The notes below the pieces were generated by a model. It made no database searches, was not told the DNA's origin, and was given only the letters and a program-made list of their open reading frames with translations. Of a stretch of 64,000 nucleotides of DNA, positions 16,577-26,322 are shown piece after piece. Positions within the stretch are counted from its first letter, which is position 1. Every line of letters begins with the position of its first letter. Source of the DNA: Apilactobacillus micheneri (GTDB lineage Bacteria > Bacillota > Bacilli > Lactobacillales > Lactobacillaceae); NCBI RefSeq assembly GCF_002993975.1, contig NZ_POSO01000002.1, forward strand, positions 248,232 to 312,231, in the 5' to 3' direction. The translations under genes were made by a program, and so were the position numbers.

Positions 16577-17851
16577 TTATCTAACAATAACGCCCAGTCC
16601 ATCAGGTACAACAGTTACCTTTGCGTTTTTTCCTTCACGCTTATAAGCTTTTGTCAAAGCCTCGTCTAATGATTTTGCCAATTCCATATGCATATCAGTA
16701 ACTAATTTTGGATCCACTAAATCTGAAACAAAAATAACGTGATGATGTACAAGAATACGGGCAAAAATTTGTGCTGTCCATTGATCTGGAATTGTTTTTA
16801 ATCTTGGCGTATTAATAGCTCTATCTAAAAATATTTTTGGATCACTGACATCTGCTAAATTATGATAGAATCCAACACCTCCGTGACCATCACGAGCACC
16901 AGCAACCATAATGATGGTTCCACCTTCTTTATTTGTTGATTCAGCAGCTGTCATTCCTTTTACTGCTTGATAAATATTCTGATCTAATGGGTATCCACCA
17001 TTAGTAGAAATTGCAATATCACAATCCACAGAAGGTACACTAGATAATTTCTTAACGAAATTACAACCAACTTTATGTGCTGATTCCATATCACCAGCAA
17101 AAGATCCTATAATTTTTTTATCTTCATCCAAAACAACATTAATAATAAAAGCTAATTTAGCAGTTCTAGCTGCATATACCATATCTTTATGAATAGGGTT
17201 ATGCATTAAATTACCAGTACGAGCTTTAGGAGAGTTAATAAATTCACCAGAATGATTAGCCATAATTGTCTTATATGAGGCAATTCCAGGTAGAACTGAC
17301 TTTCTTCCTCCAGAAAATCCAGCAAAAAAGTGTGATTCAATAAATCCTTCTGAAATCAACAAATCTGCATCAGCAGCAACTTTGTTGATAATACAATCTC
17401 CTCCAGATGGTAATTGTCCAATTTTTTCCATACTCTCATCATCAGTGGATTTATGTATAACAATTTCTTCATTGTTAACAATTTCTTCTCCATATTTATT
17501 AACAAGTTCTTCATGTGTTGATGGACGATGAAAACCAGTTGCAACTAAAATTCTAATTCTTGCATCCGGTGAAACAGAACGAATTCTTCTTAGTAAAATT
17601 GGTGTAATAATATGTGAAGGCACTGGTCTAGTATGATCAGAGCTTATAATAACAATATTATGTTTACCTTTTGCTAATTCTTCTAACTTCTTTGATTCAA
17701 TTGGATTATCTAATGAACGTTCTACAGTTTCAGTTTCAGATAATTCATTATGATATGTTGCAGCTTGTGAAACCAGCTTACCTGCAAAATTTTTGTCATC
17801 TATTTTTGCAGTAATTGTTTTCTTATCATATGGTAATTTAATTTCAACCAT
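16577..17851 (-). CDS. larA: LarA, nickel-dependent lactate racemase
   Basis: Interconverts L- and D-lactate through hydride transfer on the nickel-pincer cofactor. Starting at ATG 17851 (MVEIKLPYD) it has 424 residues, the length of L. plantarum LarA; the ORF extends 33 codons upstream without support. All known key residues fall at the same numbers: His108 (ATGFH), His174 (IESH), Lys184 that binds the cofactor (GGRK), His200 (MANH). Head of larABCDE, divergent from larR. D-lactate supply for the cell wall is the known role in this family. Confidence 0.96.
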   Translation of the reverse strand: MVEIKLPYDKKTITAKIDDKNFAGKLVSQAATYHNELSETETVERSLDNPIESKKLEELAKGKHNIVIISSDHTRPVPSHIITPILLRRIRSVSPDARIRILVATGFHRPSTHEELVNKYGEEIVNNEEIVIHKSTDDESMEKIGQLPSGGDCIINKVAADADLLISEGFIESHFFAGFSGGRKSVLPGIASYKTIMANHSGEFINSPKARTGNLMHNPIHKDMVYAARTAKLAFIINVVLDEDKKIIGSFAGDMESAHKVGCNFVKKLSSVPSVDCDIAISTNGGYPLDQNIYQAVKGMTAAESTNKEGGTIIMVAGARDGHGGVGFYHNLADVSDPKIFLDRAINTPRLKTIPDQWTAQIFARILVHHHVIFVSDLVDPKLVTDMHMELAKSLDEALTKAYKREGKNAKVTVVPDGLGVIVR

Positions 17852-18005
17852 ATTATTTAGCCATCTTCTTTCTAAAAAATGCAATATTAATTTACATATA
17901 TTGTTATAACAGCTATTTAAAAACCTGTCTTTCACATTTTTAGTTATCAAAAAAAGTTAACATATGTATACTTTAAATGCGGTTGTTAAGAATATAATTA
18001 CTGTT

Positions 18006-18054
18006 ACGATAAATAGGTGTAGTTATCGTGATTAGTAATTATAATTATTTACTA
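18006..18054. promoter_or_regulatory. Two dyads in the larA-larR intergenic region
   Basis: ACGATAA-N10-TTATCGT (18006-18029) and TAGTAA-N10-TTACTA (18033-18054), with centres 26 bases apart, between the divergent larA and larR starts. LarR (Crp-Fnr type) is known to activate lar genes from a palindrome in this region in L. plantarum. Which dyad is the LarR site is inferred, and the second is AT-rich enough to arise by chance. Confidence 0.45.
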
Positions 18055-18082
18055 AACTACTTTAAAATTATTAGCGAAAGAA

Positions 18083-18760
18083 ATGATAATTAAAATGGTG
18101 TTAACCGATATTGAATATTTAATGAATTATTTAGAGGAACACCAAGTTCCTAAAATCAAAAAAAAGAGACATACATATTTAACTTATCACGGTTTATCAG
18201 AACATTATACGTATATCTTAAAAGATGGAATCATTAAAAACAGTATTATTTTAAAAGATGGTAGGGAATTTAATCTATCATATATTGCAAAGCCTGATGT
18301 TATTTCATTACTTAGAGATGAGGTTTCTAGATCAACTGATCAACCTTTCAATGTAAGAATTGAGTCTGATTATGCAACCTTTTATCAAGTAAAGCGTGTT
18401 ACCTTTTGGGACTATGTAAATCGTAATCCAAAATTACAAAATTATGTTAAAAATTATTATCGAAAAAAATTGTCAGAAAATATATTTAGATTACAGAGAA
18501 TGGTAATGAATGGTAAAAAAGGAGCAATTTGTGGATTTCTTTACAGTTTAATAGATTTATTTGGCAGAAAAATTGAAAATGGATGGTTAATTGATTTTAT
18601 AGTAACGAATGATGATATTGCAGGATTTTGTGGGATCAGTTCCAGAAGCAGTGTTAATCGTACACTGAAAGATCTTAGAAACGATGGAGTTATTACAATA
18701 AAAAATCATAAATTTATTATCCAAGATATTAATTATCTAATGGATCAAATTGCAAATTAG
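18083..18760 (+). CDS. larR: LarR, Crp-Fnr-family activator
   Basis: 225 residues: an N-terminal cyclic-nucleotide-binding-like beta domain (residues about 20-110), a dimerisation helix (about 125-150) and a C-terminal winged helix with recognition segment ISSRSSVNRTLKDLRNDGVI. In L. plantarum LarR activates both the racemase and the nickel-transport transcripts in response to the L/D-lactate ratio. First gene of the rightward operon, 15 bases before larMN. ATG 18083 has AGCGAAAGAA upstream; the ATG at 18095 is an alternative start. Confidence 0.9.
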   Translation: MIIKMVLTDIEYLMNYLEEHQVPKIKKKRHTYLTYHGLSEHYTYILKDGIIKNSIILKDGREFNLSYIAKPDVISLLRDEVSRSTDQPFNVRIESDYATFYQVKRVTFWDYVNRNPKLQNYVKNYYRKKLSENIFRLQRMVMNGKKGAICGFLYSLIDLFGRKIENGWLIDFIVTNDDIAGFCGISSRSSVNRTLKDLRNDGVITIKNHKFIIQDINYLMDQIAN

Positions 18761-18775
18761 TGAGGTGCCCGATTA

Positions 18776-19750
18776 ATGCATATTCCTGACAATTATTTAA
18801 GTCCTGTAACTTGTGGAACATTATTTGCTGCTGTTACTCCAATTTGGACAATTGCAGTAATAAAAGTAAAAAAACAAATAAAAAAGCATCATGAAACATT
18901 ACCAATGATTGGTATTGCATCATCTTTAGCATTTTTAATAATGATGTTTAATCTACCTATTCCAGGTGGAACAACTGCACATGCAGTTGGAGGTACACTT
19001 TTATCAATACTTATTGGGCCATGGGCAACTTGTCTGGCAATAACAGTTACACTATTATTACAAGCATTTTTATTTGGTGATGGTGGAATATTATCATTCG
19101 GGGTAAATGTTATGAACATGGCTGTAATTATGCCCTTTGTTGGATATTGGATCTATAAAATTGGTAAAAAATTTAAACATGAAAAACTTGGAGTTATTTT
19201 AGGATCATATATTGGAATTAATTCTGCCGCATTACTTGCTGGAATTGAGTTAGGAATTCAACCACTTATAGCTCATACAAATAATGGATCGCCATTATAT
19301 TGTCCATATGGTCTCAACATAACCGTTCCTGCAATGCTTCTAGCTCATTTATTAGTGGCTGGTTGGGTTGAAGTTATATTTACATTGCTAGTTTTTAAAT
19401 TTGTTAATAAAGTTTCACCAACAAAAATTTACGATAATTCAAATAATGCTAATAATATACATTGGATATATTTGTTAATAGGTTTAGCATTAATTTCTCC
19501 TTTAGGTCTAATTGCTAAAAATACAGCCTTTGGAGAATGGAATAATCAAGAATTACAACATATGTTGATAAAACAACATTTAGGCTCTCAGGTACCTGAA
19601 GGAATGCTTAATGGATTTCATTTTAAAGCATTGTTCAGTGACTATACAATAAATGGGTTACCAATTAGTATTGGATATATTCTATCAGCTATAACTGCAA
19701 TCTTAGTTTTTCTTCTTTTAGTTAGAGGTCTTAAACATGAAACCAAATAA
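18776..19750 (+). CDS. larMN: LarMN, nickel ECF-type transporter S component (CbiM-CbiN fusion)
   Basis: Integral membrane substrate-binding part of the nickel importer, 324 residues. It begins MHIPDNYLSP, the CbiM N-terminus whose second-residue His coordinates the metal. The CbiM part (to about 225) has six or seven helices with GGTTAHAVGG and FGDGGILSFGVNVMNMA. The last 100 residues (SPLGLIAKNTAFGEW, SIGYILSAITAILVFLLL) form a CbiN-like two-helix unit. ATG follows GTGAGGTG. Supplies nickel for LarC and LarA. Confidence 0.93.
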   Translation: MHIPDNYLSPVTCGTLFAAVTPIWTIAVIKVKKQIKKHHETLPMIGIASSLAFLIMMFNLPIPGGTTAHAVGGTLLSILIGPWATCLAITVTLLLQAFLFGDGGILSFGVNVMNMAVIMPFVGYWIYKIGKKFKHEKLGVILGSYIGINSAALLAGIELGIQPLIAHTNNGSPLYCPYGLNITVPAMLLAHLLVAGWVEVIFTLLVFKFVNKVSPTKIYDNSNNANNIHWIYLLIGLALISPLGLIAKNTAFGEWNNQELQHMLIKQHLGSQVPEGMLNGFHFKALFSDYTINGLPISIGYILSAITAILVFLLLVRGLKHETK

Positions 19751-20552
19751 ATTAAATGACCTACCAGATTGGATTAAAAATAGTAATTATAATTATAAAG
19801 TTAATTATAGAAAGTCTTTATGGAAAAATAACCGTATGCATATTAAAAATTTACTTAGTTCATTAGCACAACCAAAGGGTGTTAGCTATGTACACCGGAG
19901 GGGATCTCCTGGAGTAAATCTAATACAACTACTAATATCTGTATTATTAATAGTATTAATTCATAATATAACTTTATTATGGATTATATACATCTTATTA
20001 CTATTTAAACTATTGTTTCTTAATCCTCAACAACTAAGAAAATTTATTAAAAGTTGGATAATTGGTTCAATTATTGCTAGTTTATTAATAATTCCTAGCT
20101 ACTGGTTAACTGGTATATCAACAGTATTGTATTTCACTATTAAAACTAGTTTAATTCTTGCAAATGCTCAATATTATAGAATAACAACACCATTCCAGGA
20201 ATTGTTAACTGGACTAAAAGCTCTTCATTTCCCTGACATGTTTATTATGATTATTGCAATTTCATTGACATATATTAGAATGTTAGGACAAAATTTATTT
20301 CTCAATTTAGAAGCATTGGAACTTAGAACTGTTTCCAAAAATAAACATCCATATAAACTTATTGGAGCTATATTCGGTGCTTTATACTTAAAAAGTTGCG
20401 ATTATGCTATAGAATTATACGCTGCAATGGAAGCAAGGGGTTTTAATGGACATTATAAATCAATAAAAGTTAAAAATAACAATTTCAAAGATTTTGTTAC
20501 ATTAAGTCCTGCAATTATAGTTTTATTATTATTTGTACTTTGGAGGAAATAA
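19737..20552 (+). CDS. larQ: LarQ, CbiQ-type transmembrane component
   Basis: Energy-coupling membrane subunit, 271 residues, overlapping larMN by 14 bases. Several hydrophobic helices lie between residues 60 and 180 and a C-terminal coupling region carries the family signature AAMEARGFNG. It links LarMN to the ATPase LarO. The N-terminal 60 residues are basic and cytosolic (SNYNYKVNYRKSLWKNNRM). Confidence 0.92.
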   Translation: MKPNKLNDLPDWIKNSNYNYKVNYRKSLWKNNRMHIKNLLSSLAQPKGVSYVHRRGSPGVNLIQLLISVLLIVLIHNITLLWIIYILLLFKLLFLNPQQLRKFIKSWIIGSIIASLLIIPSYWLTGISTVLYFTIKTSLILANAQYYRITTPFQELLTGLKALHFPDMFIMIIAISLTYIRMLGQNLFLNLEALELRTVSKNKHPYKLIGAIFGALYLKSCDYAIELYAAMEARGFNGHYKSIKVKNNNFKDFVTLSPAIIVLLLFVLWRK

Positions 20553-20553
20553 A

Positions 20554-21285
20554 ATGACTTTAATTAAGTTAAAAGATGTTTGTTACAGTTATCCTAATAC
20601 ATGTGGAATTAAAAATTTATCTATTAACATTAATAAAGGTGAATTCTTATGTTTAATGGGAGCAAATGGTTCTGGTAAATCTACACTACTTCAAATCTTA
20701 AGTGGATTAAAAACAACGGATAATGGACAATATTTTTTTAAGAATAGCGAAATAACAGAAAAATATCTATCTAATAATAAACAGAGACAAAAATTACATC
20801 AACAGATTGGAATGGTATTTCAAAATACAGACGTTCAATTGTTTAATCCATCTGTTTATGAAGAAATTGCTTTTGGACCTAAACAATTAGGATTATCTCA
20901 AAATAAAATTATAAAAAGAGTTAATGATTGCTTAAAATTAACCAATTGTGAAAAATTTCGTGATAGAATTCCCTACCAGCTTTCAGGTGGAGAGAAAAAG
21001 AGAGTAGCATTGGCAAGTGTCTTAGCATTAAATCCCGAAATTCTATTGTTAGATGAACCATTAAATGGTCTTACAATATCTGCACAAAGAGAAATGCTCA
21101 ATTTAATAAGAGAACTACAAGAAGCTGGCAAAACTATAATTATGGCGAGTCATAATTATCAACAAATAAAAGATTTCGCGCAAAGATTCATAATATTTAA
21201 AGAAAATCATACAGTAGACGCTGATTTAACACAAATAGATATAAAAAATTCACCAGATCGTCAAAAACAACTGATGAATTTATAA
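20554..21285 (+). CDS. larO: LarO, CbiO-type ATPase
   Basis: ATP-binding subunit of the nickel importer. Walker A GANGSGKST, Q-loop VFQNTDVQLF, signature LSGGEKKRVALASVLA, Walker B ILLLDEP, switch His in ASHNY. Start placed at ATG 20554 (MTLIKLKDV) because GGAGG is nine bases upstream; 243 residues. It begins just after larQ ends. The usual CbiO C-terminal extension is short. Confidence 0.93.
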   Translation: MTLIKLKDVCYSYPNTCGIKNLSININKGEFLCLMGANGSGKSTLLQILSGLKTTDNGQYFFKNSEITEKYLSNNKQRQKLHQQIGMVFQNTDVQLFNPSVYEEIAFGPKQLGLSQNKIIKRVNDCLKLTNCEKFRDRIPYQLSGGEKKRVALASVLALNPEILLLDEPLNGLTISAQREMLNLIRELQEAGKTIIMASHNYQQIKDFAQRFIIFKENHTVDADLTQIDIKNSPDRQKQLMNL

Positions 21286-21301
21286 TTAAGGAGATGATAA
21301 T

Positions 21302-21535
21302 ATGATTAGACCAAACAATACAATCCATCGTGGTTGGAATCGTCGTCTTGTAACAGGTAAAACATTAGAAGAATGTGATGAAAAGCTTGCAAATTATTTA
21401 AATGAACAAGACTATGGTTCAGGTGAATTTACAGTTTTACACGAAAATGATGGAAATAATCAAAATACTGGGTATAAATTACCTGATGGAGACATTTGTT
21501 ACATTAGCTTTATGATATACAACAGTAGACTATAG
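21302..21535 (+). CDS. Hypothetical 77-residue protein at the end of the lar transport operon
   Basis: Small soluble protein (MIRPNNTIHRGWNRRLVTGK, KLPDGDICYISFMIYNSRL) of no recognised family. ATG 21302 has AAGGAGATGA upstream and is 16 bases after larO, so it is co-transcribed with the nickel importer. Cysteines at residues 26 and 66 and one histidine near 47 are the only possible metal ligands. No evidence ties it to nickel beyond position. It is followed by the terminator now split by the IS. Confidence 0.55.
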   Translation: MIRPNNTIHRGWNRRLVTGKTLEECDEKLANYLNEQDYGSGEFTVLHENDGNNQNTGYKLPDGDICYISFMIYNSRL

Positions 21536-21543
21536 ATAAAAAA

Positions 21544-21552
21544 GACGTTAGT
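21544..21552. terminator. Left arm of the terminator split by the IS
   Basis: GACGTTAGT preceded by A6. Its partner ACTAACGTC followed by T6 is at 23073-23081. Without the IS and one copy of the TTAC duplication, the two arms close a bidirectional hairpin between the lar transport operon and pepC. Confidence 0.8.
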
Positions 21553-21597
21553 TAATTTTTAATTACTGGAGTGCCTTATAAAAGTTAGACATTTATA

Positions 21598-22500
21598 TTA
21601 AATTAAATGATTCTTTAGGGAATGATTTCGATATTCAATCGGAGTCATTCCTTTTGTTTTTAATGAAATTCTTTGATTGTTAAAAAATTTTAAATAATCT
21701 TTAGTTAACTTCGTTAACATTTCGATATTTTTAATTTCAAAGTTATTAAGATACTCTCTTTTAAGCAAGCTAAAAAAGCTTTCCATTGGTGCATTATCTA
21801 AACAATTACCCTTACGTGACATACTTTGCTTAAAGTTCATCTTTTTTAATTCAGAAGTGTAATAAGGAAGTTAATAATGCCAACCTTGATCTGAATGCAT
21901 AATAGGACTGAATTCCGTAGGAATTTTGTTTTTCAAATCTTCTAAGGTTCTTATAAATTAATTGTTGATTGGGAGAAGTACTAACCTGTATTGATAAAAT
22001 TTCTTTGGTTCCTTCATCAATAACTGCAGAGATATAACCATTAGTATGCTTTTTTAATTTAAGTCGAGTAATATCTGTATGCAATATTTGGTATGGCATA
22101 GTAGCTTTAAAATTTTGCTTTAGAATATTTGGATGGGTTTTACCAATCTTTATATTAACTGTATTTTTTCATACAACGATTATTAAACATAGTTGGTTGT
22201 AGTCGTAGCTTTTTCATTAATTTGCGTACAGTTTCTAAACAATAATGAAGTCCCATTTTATCTAACATACATTTCATTCTTCGATGACCATAGGTCATCT
22301 TACTACGTTTAAATATAAGCTTAATTTGATTCTTAACTTCTGTGTATTTGTCCTTATAATTTTTAATTCTTTTTATTTCATCATAATATGTTGATCTTTT
22401 AAGATTGTTTACTTTTAATAAAGTATTAAGAGTATAAGGACAATTATCTGCGGACCATGAATTATAAACAAATTGAGCTTTTACTTTGTTTGATAATCTT
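21598..22500 (-). pseudogene. IS3 transposase orfB, broken
   Basis: DDE integrase-type transposase in pieces. The N-terminal part reads RMTYGHRR-type sequence up to a stop near 22165. The next piece carries the first catalytic Asp (YQILHTDITRL, from 22099). After a second shift comes MHSDQGWHY with the second Asp and an in-frame TAA. The last piece (21598-21840) carries the catalytic Glu in NCLDNAPMESFFSLLK. At least two frameshifts and one stop make it non-functional. Confidence 0.9.
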
Positions 22501-23014
22501 TCATCACAGCCCGTAGGCCTTTTAAACAGTAGTTAGATAATTCTAAATCATATACTTTTTGTTCAAGTTGAGCTATTTTTTCTTCATATTTTTCTTTCTC
22601 AGATAAGGGTAATTTTGTATTTTTATTTACACTATCTTGTTTTTTATAATTAGTTTTTTTCATTGGTCTACCTTTCTTTCTAGGTATAAGTCCAATAGCT
22701 CCTAATTTATTAAATGTATTGGTCCAAACAAGAACTTGCGAAGGGTTTACATTAAATTTAGAAGCCACTTGATTCATACCTAGGTCATGAGTTAGGTAGT
22801 ATTTTACCACGTTAAGCTTAAATTCAATATTATAATTATGTTTTTTATGTTTGACCTTCAAGGCCATAAGGCCTTGTTCTCTAGCCAAAACTGTCCATCT
22901 TCTAATGACTGATCTATTAATATTATACTTTTTTGATAGTCCATTTACCGAAGCTTTATTGCTTAAAATTTTATTAGTAATTTCAATTTTTAATTTAGTT
23001 GAATATTTTGTCAT
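22481..23014 (-). CDS. IS3-family transposase orfA (InsJ-like)
   Basis: 177 residues with two helix-turn-helix regions (VNGLSKKYNINRSVIRRW at about 23-40 and MNQVASKFNVNPSQVLVW at about 79-96) and a C-terminal leucine-rich coiled coil (KYEEKIAQLEQKVYDLE). It binds the IS ends and normally makes a fused transposase with orfB by frameshifting near 22490. Intact here, though its partner is dead. Confidence 0.88.
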   Translation of the reverse strand: MTKYSTKLKIEITNKILSNKASVNGLSKKYNINRSVIRRWTVLAREQGLMALKVKHKKHNYNIEFKLNVVKYYLTHDLGMNQVASKFNVNPSQVLVWTNTFNKLGAIGLIPRKKGRPMKKTNYKKQDSVNKNTKLPLSEKEKYEEKIAQLEQKVYDLELSNYCLKGLRAVMKDYQTK

Positions 23015-23095
23015 AGAAAAACCGCCTTACAAAAATTAGATTTAATGTCTAACTTTTGTAAGGCGGTTCATTACTAACGTCTTTTTTATTTATAA

Positions 23096-24418
23096 TTATT
23101 CCAATGAATCCCAAGGTTTCAATTCGATTGGAGCTTGATTTAACATTTCTTTTTGCTTATCAGTTAAATATTTTTTATTAACAACCACTTCATATACGTA
23201 GTCATTCATCCAACTATCATCCATGGTGTAATAACCATCAAATCCATTTTTAGCACCCCAGGAGTTTTCCATCTTCCAACGACGTGGTTGATCATCAACT
23301 AAATCCACGCCAGTTAACGCCGTTGCATGTGAAACTTCAGCATCATGATATTCAAAACGATCCTTTTTACTCATTGATAAATCAATGTTAAATAAGTCGG
23401 CATAACGATACAAATTAGAATCTAAATATCCAGCCTTACGTTCTGATTGTTGCGCAATATCATTAGAAATCCAAACTGCTTGGCCGTCTTTTAATTGAGC
23501 AATTGATGCCTTCTTCAAATCTTCCATTGGTAAGTTTAAGAATTCAATATTACGACCACCCACAACATTGTCTTGAGCACTCATGCTATAAACTTTTGCG
23601 TAATCCTTATCAGGTGAATTACTTAAGACTACATAATCATCTAAATCAATATCAGCAAAGTATTTATCAAAGAATGATTTAGGAGTTAAATCACGATCAA
23701 TATGGTATTTTTTCTTGTCATCACGGTATTCAAAGTCAAATGTTTCACGTGGAACACCTAATGAATATGCAGTGATACGGTAAACTTCTGACAACATTTG
23801 GCTACGAGCTTCTTTGATGTCTTCATCGCTAACACCATCATTGACCATATTTCTTAATTTCATGGCATCTTGGCGTAATTTGTAATTTAAGACTGTGTTT
23901 AAATCACTAGTGTTTTCAGAAACTGATGATTCTGGAAATTCACTTTTTGGCATTATTCCATATTTTTGTACTAATGAAACTGCCATTGCCCATTGGCCAC
24001 CATCGGTACCAGGTCCAGCTAAATAAAATTCAACAGTCCGGTCGTCAACAGGCTTATCAGCAGTTGCAATAATATTGTCATAAAAAATATTAGCACGTTC
24101 AATTTTATCCCAGAAGAATAAATAATTTTGGGACATTTCAAAGTCTTTAACACCATATTTTTTGCCAAATTCATGTTTCAAAGTATTTAATAATGCAAAC
24201 ATCCAGCAACGACCAGATTGTTTTTGATTTGATACTTTACCAGTATCTGCTTCCACCGAGAACACTGGATTCATTCTAATTTTAGCTTCTGGATCACGAG
24301 CAACATTATTAATACCATTTTGCGTAACTGCTCGTTCTAACATTTTATTTTCTGGATTACTGTCATATTCTTTTCTTAAATCATTTAAGTAATCCATGCT
24401 TAATTTTGAATCATTCAT
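23096..24418 (-). CDS. pepC: Aminopeptidase C (bleomycin hydrolase family), copy 1
   Basis: Cytoplasmic C1B cysteine peptidase that removes N-terminal residues from peptides taken up by Opp-type systems. 440 residues. Catalytic Cys in QKQSGRCWMFALLN (about 70), His in VSHATALTGVDL (about 363), Asn in MENSWGAK (about 385). ATG 24418 has TAGGAGTG upstream. It lies 18 bases after a second pepC, forming a tandem pair in one operon. The C-terminal LEPW-type end (KPWDSLE) is normal for the family. Confidence 0.95.
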   Translation of the reverse strand: MNDSKLSMDYLNDLRKEYDSNPENKMLERAVTQNGINNVARDPEAKIRMNPVFSVEADTGKVSNQKQSGRCWMFALLNTLKHEFGKKYGVKDFEMSQNYLFFWDKIERANIFYDNIIATADKPVDDRTVEFYLAGPGTDGGQWAMAVSLVQKYGIMPKSEFPESSVSENTSDLNTVLNYKLRQDAMKLRNMVNDGVSDEDIKEARSQMLSEVYRITAYSLGVPRETFDFEYRDDKKKYHIDRDLTPKSFFDKYFADIDLDDYVVLSNSPDKDYAKVYSMSAQDNVVGGRNIEFLNLPMEDLKKASIAQLKDGQAVWISNDIAQQSERKAGYLDSNLYRYADLFNIDLSMSKKDRFEYHDAEVSHATALTGVDLVDDQPRRWKMENSWGAKNGFDGYYTMDDSWMNDYVYEVVVNKKYLTDKQKEMLNQAPIELKPWDSLE

Positions 24419-24436
24419 TTAGATACACTCCTATCA

Positions 24437-25747
24437 TTATTCCCAAGGTTTTAATACGATTGGTTGTTGGTCTAATAATTGTCGTTGTTCGTCAGTTAAG
24501 TATTTTTTGTTTACAATTACTTCATCAACATAAGCATCCATCCAATTGTCAGCCATTACGAAGTAACCTTTTTCACCGACTTTTGCGCCCCATGAGTTTT
24601 CAACTTTCCATTTAGTAGGTTTATCATCTACCAAATCAACTCCAGTTAAAGTCATCGCATGATTAGAAATACTATCTAAATATTCATATTTTTGGCCTTT
24701 AGTCATATCCATATCAATATTAAATAATTGATCATAGTGATATAAATCAGCATCTAAAATACCATTTTTACGATCAGATTGAGTAGTAACAGTATTAGCA
24801 AACCAAACGGTTTCACCATCTTTTAATTGATTAATAGCAGTCTTTTTCAAAACGTCCATTGGCATGTTTAAGAAGCCAACATGACGACCACCTACAACGT
24901 TATCAGATGCAGGATTAATATAGTTTTGCTTAAATTTCTTATTAGGTGCATTTTCAATTACAACATAATCATCAAGATCAATTTCAAAATATTTATCAAA
25001 GAATTCTTTAGGGGTAATATCTTGATCTAAATGATATTTTTTCTTGTCATCACGATATTCTAGGTTGAATGTTTCACGTGGAACACCACAAGCATAACCT
25101 GCGATTTTAAAGATTTCACGTAATAATTCATCGCGTTTATGATTAATTTCATCATCAGATGCGTCACCATTAACCATGTCACGCAAGATTTTAGCATCAC
25201 GACGCATGGTAAGATCCAATACATCGTTTAGATCAGATGTATCATCAGTAACTTTACTTTCAGGAAAAGCGTAGGTAGGCATTACTCCATATTTTTGCAC
25301 TAAAGCAACCGCCATTGTCCATTCACCACCATCACTACCGGGTCCATCTAAGTAAGTACGTACTTCACGATCATCAACTGGTTTGCCAGCAGTCGCAATA
25401 ATATTGTCGAAGAAAATATTAGCACGTTCGATTTTGTCCCAGAAAAATAGATAGCTTTGTGATAATTCGAAATCTTTTACATCATAACGTTTAGCAAAAT
25501 CATGTCTTAATGTATTAAGTAAGGCAAATAACCAGCAACGACCTGAACGTTTTTGATCAGTTACTTTACCTGTATCAACTTCAACAGAGAAGCTACGATT
25601 TAATTTAGCAGGCACGGTATTATCTTTTGCGGTATTATTAATTCCATTTTGAATAATGGATCTTTGAATTACATTTGCGCGTTTATTTTTTGCATATTGT
25701 TCACGCATTGCATCAAAATCTTGTTTAGTTAATTTTGAATCAGCCAT
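24437..25747 (-). CDS. Aminopeptidase C family, copy 2
   Basis: 436 residues, paralogue of the downstream pepC. Catalytic Cys in QKRSGRCWLFALLN, His in SNHAMTLTGVDL, Asn in VENSWGAK. Lactobacilli often carry PepC together with the endopeptidase-like relatives PepE/PepG; sequence alone does not say which copy has which specificity. ATG 25747 is preceded by TTGGAGGTCTA. First gene of the pair; its promoter lies in 25748-25906. Confidence 0.93.
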   Translation of the reverse strand: MADSKLTKQDFDAMREQYAKNKRANVIQRSIIQNGINNTAKDNTVPAKLNRSFSVEVDTGKVTDQKRSGRCWLFALLNTLRHDFAKRYDVKDFELSQSYLFFWDKIERANIFFDNIIATAGKPVDDREVRTYLDGPGSDGGEWTMAVALVQKYGVMPTYAFPESKVTDDTSDLNDVLDLTMRRDAKILRDMVNGDASDDEINHKRDELLREIFKIAGYACGVPRETFNLEYRDDKKKYHLDQDITPKEFFDKYFEIDLDDYVVIENAPNKKFKQNYINPASDNVVGGRHVGFLNMPMDVLKKTAINQLKDGETVWFANTVTTQSDRKNGILDADLYHYDQLFNIDMDMTKGQKYEYLDSISNHAMTLTGVDLVDDKPTKWKVENSWGAKVGEKGYFVMADNWMDAYVDEVIVNKKYLTDEQRQLLDQQPIVLKPWE

Positions 25748-25939
25748 AAATAGACCTCCAATTATTTTCTTTAATTATTAGGTTATCACAAGAAAAATTA
25801 TTTGAAACCAGTCTGCTTTAAAAATGATTTCAATTTATTAACATTGTATTAAATTTTTGAAAATTTATTGATATTTTTTATATTACTGGTAAATTAGTAA
25901 TTAGTTATGCTTATAGTTTTTTGGAGGAATAATATTATC

Positions 25940-26284
25940 ATGAAGAGATTTGCAATTGCATTATCCCTGTTTACCGCACTTACATTTTGCTTGATTTTCA
26001 CTAATAATCAAGCATCAGCAAATAGTAGATATACTAATCGTAATGACTACACTAATGTTTATAAATACATTGCTTCTAATCGTGGAAATAAAATGATTCA
26101 TTTTCACAATTTTAAAAGACTGGGAAAGACAAAAATTGGTCGTTCAGTAAGTTTTAATGGAATTATGTTTTGTTATATTCCAAAAGTTGATGGTTATGTA
26201 CCATTTAATCAAATGAAAAAGATTAAAAAACATAAACACATTAAAAATGTAAAAAGATACACAGTTGCTCCAAATATTTATTAA
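25940..26284 (+). CDS. Small secreted basic protein
   Basis: 114 residues starting at ATG 25940 (MKRFAIALSLFTALTFCLIF). It has a clear signal peptide with likely cleavage after NNQASA (about residue 31). The mature part is rich in Lys, Asn and His (KKIKKHKHIKNVKRYTV) with a predicted pI well above neutral. GGAGG (25923-25927) is 12 bases upstream, a rather long spacing. No family recognised. It ends before a strong terminator. Confidence 0.6.
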   Translation: MKRFAIALSLFTALTFCLIFTNNQASANSRYTNRNDYTNVYKYIASNRGNKMIHFHNFKRLGKTKIGRSVSFNGIMFCYIPKVDGYVPFNQMKKIKKHKHIKNVKRYTVAPNIY

Positions 26285-26322
26285 AAAAAGGTTCACTTGG
26301 TAAATCCAAGTGAACCTTTTTA
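26284..26322. terminator. Bidirectional terminator
   Basis: AAAAGGTTCACTTGG/CCAAGTGAACCTTTT stem between convergent genes. Confidence 0.9.

Larger units (their letters stand above)
21567..23070 (-). mobile_element. IS3-family insertion sequence, decayed copy
   Basis: About 1.5 kb with imperfect terminal inverted repeats: left TGGAGTGCCTTATAAAAG, right (reversed) TGAACCGCCTTACAAAAG, both continuing TTAGACATT. A 4-base duplication TTAC flanks it (21563-21566 and 23071-23074). Two overlapping transposase frames on the minus strand, orfA with two helix-turn-helix domains and orfB with a DDE core, fit the IS150 group of IS3. orfB is broken, so the copy cannot move by itself. Confidence 0.9.

Noticed and set aside
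17852-17950. 33-codon upstream extension of larA
   Set aside because: Starting at 17851 gives exactly 424 residues with all catalytic residues at the published numbers.
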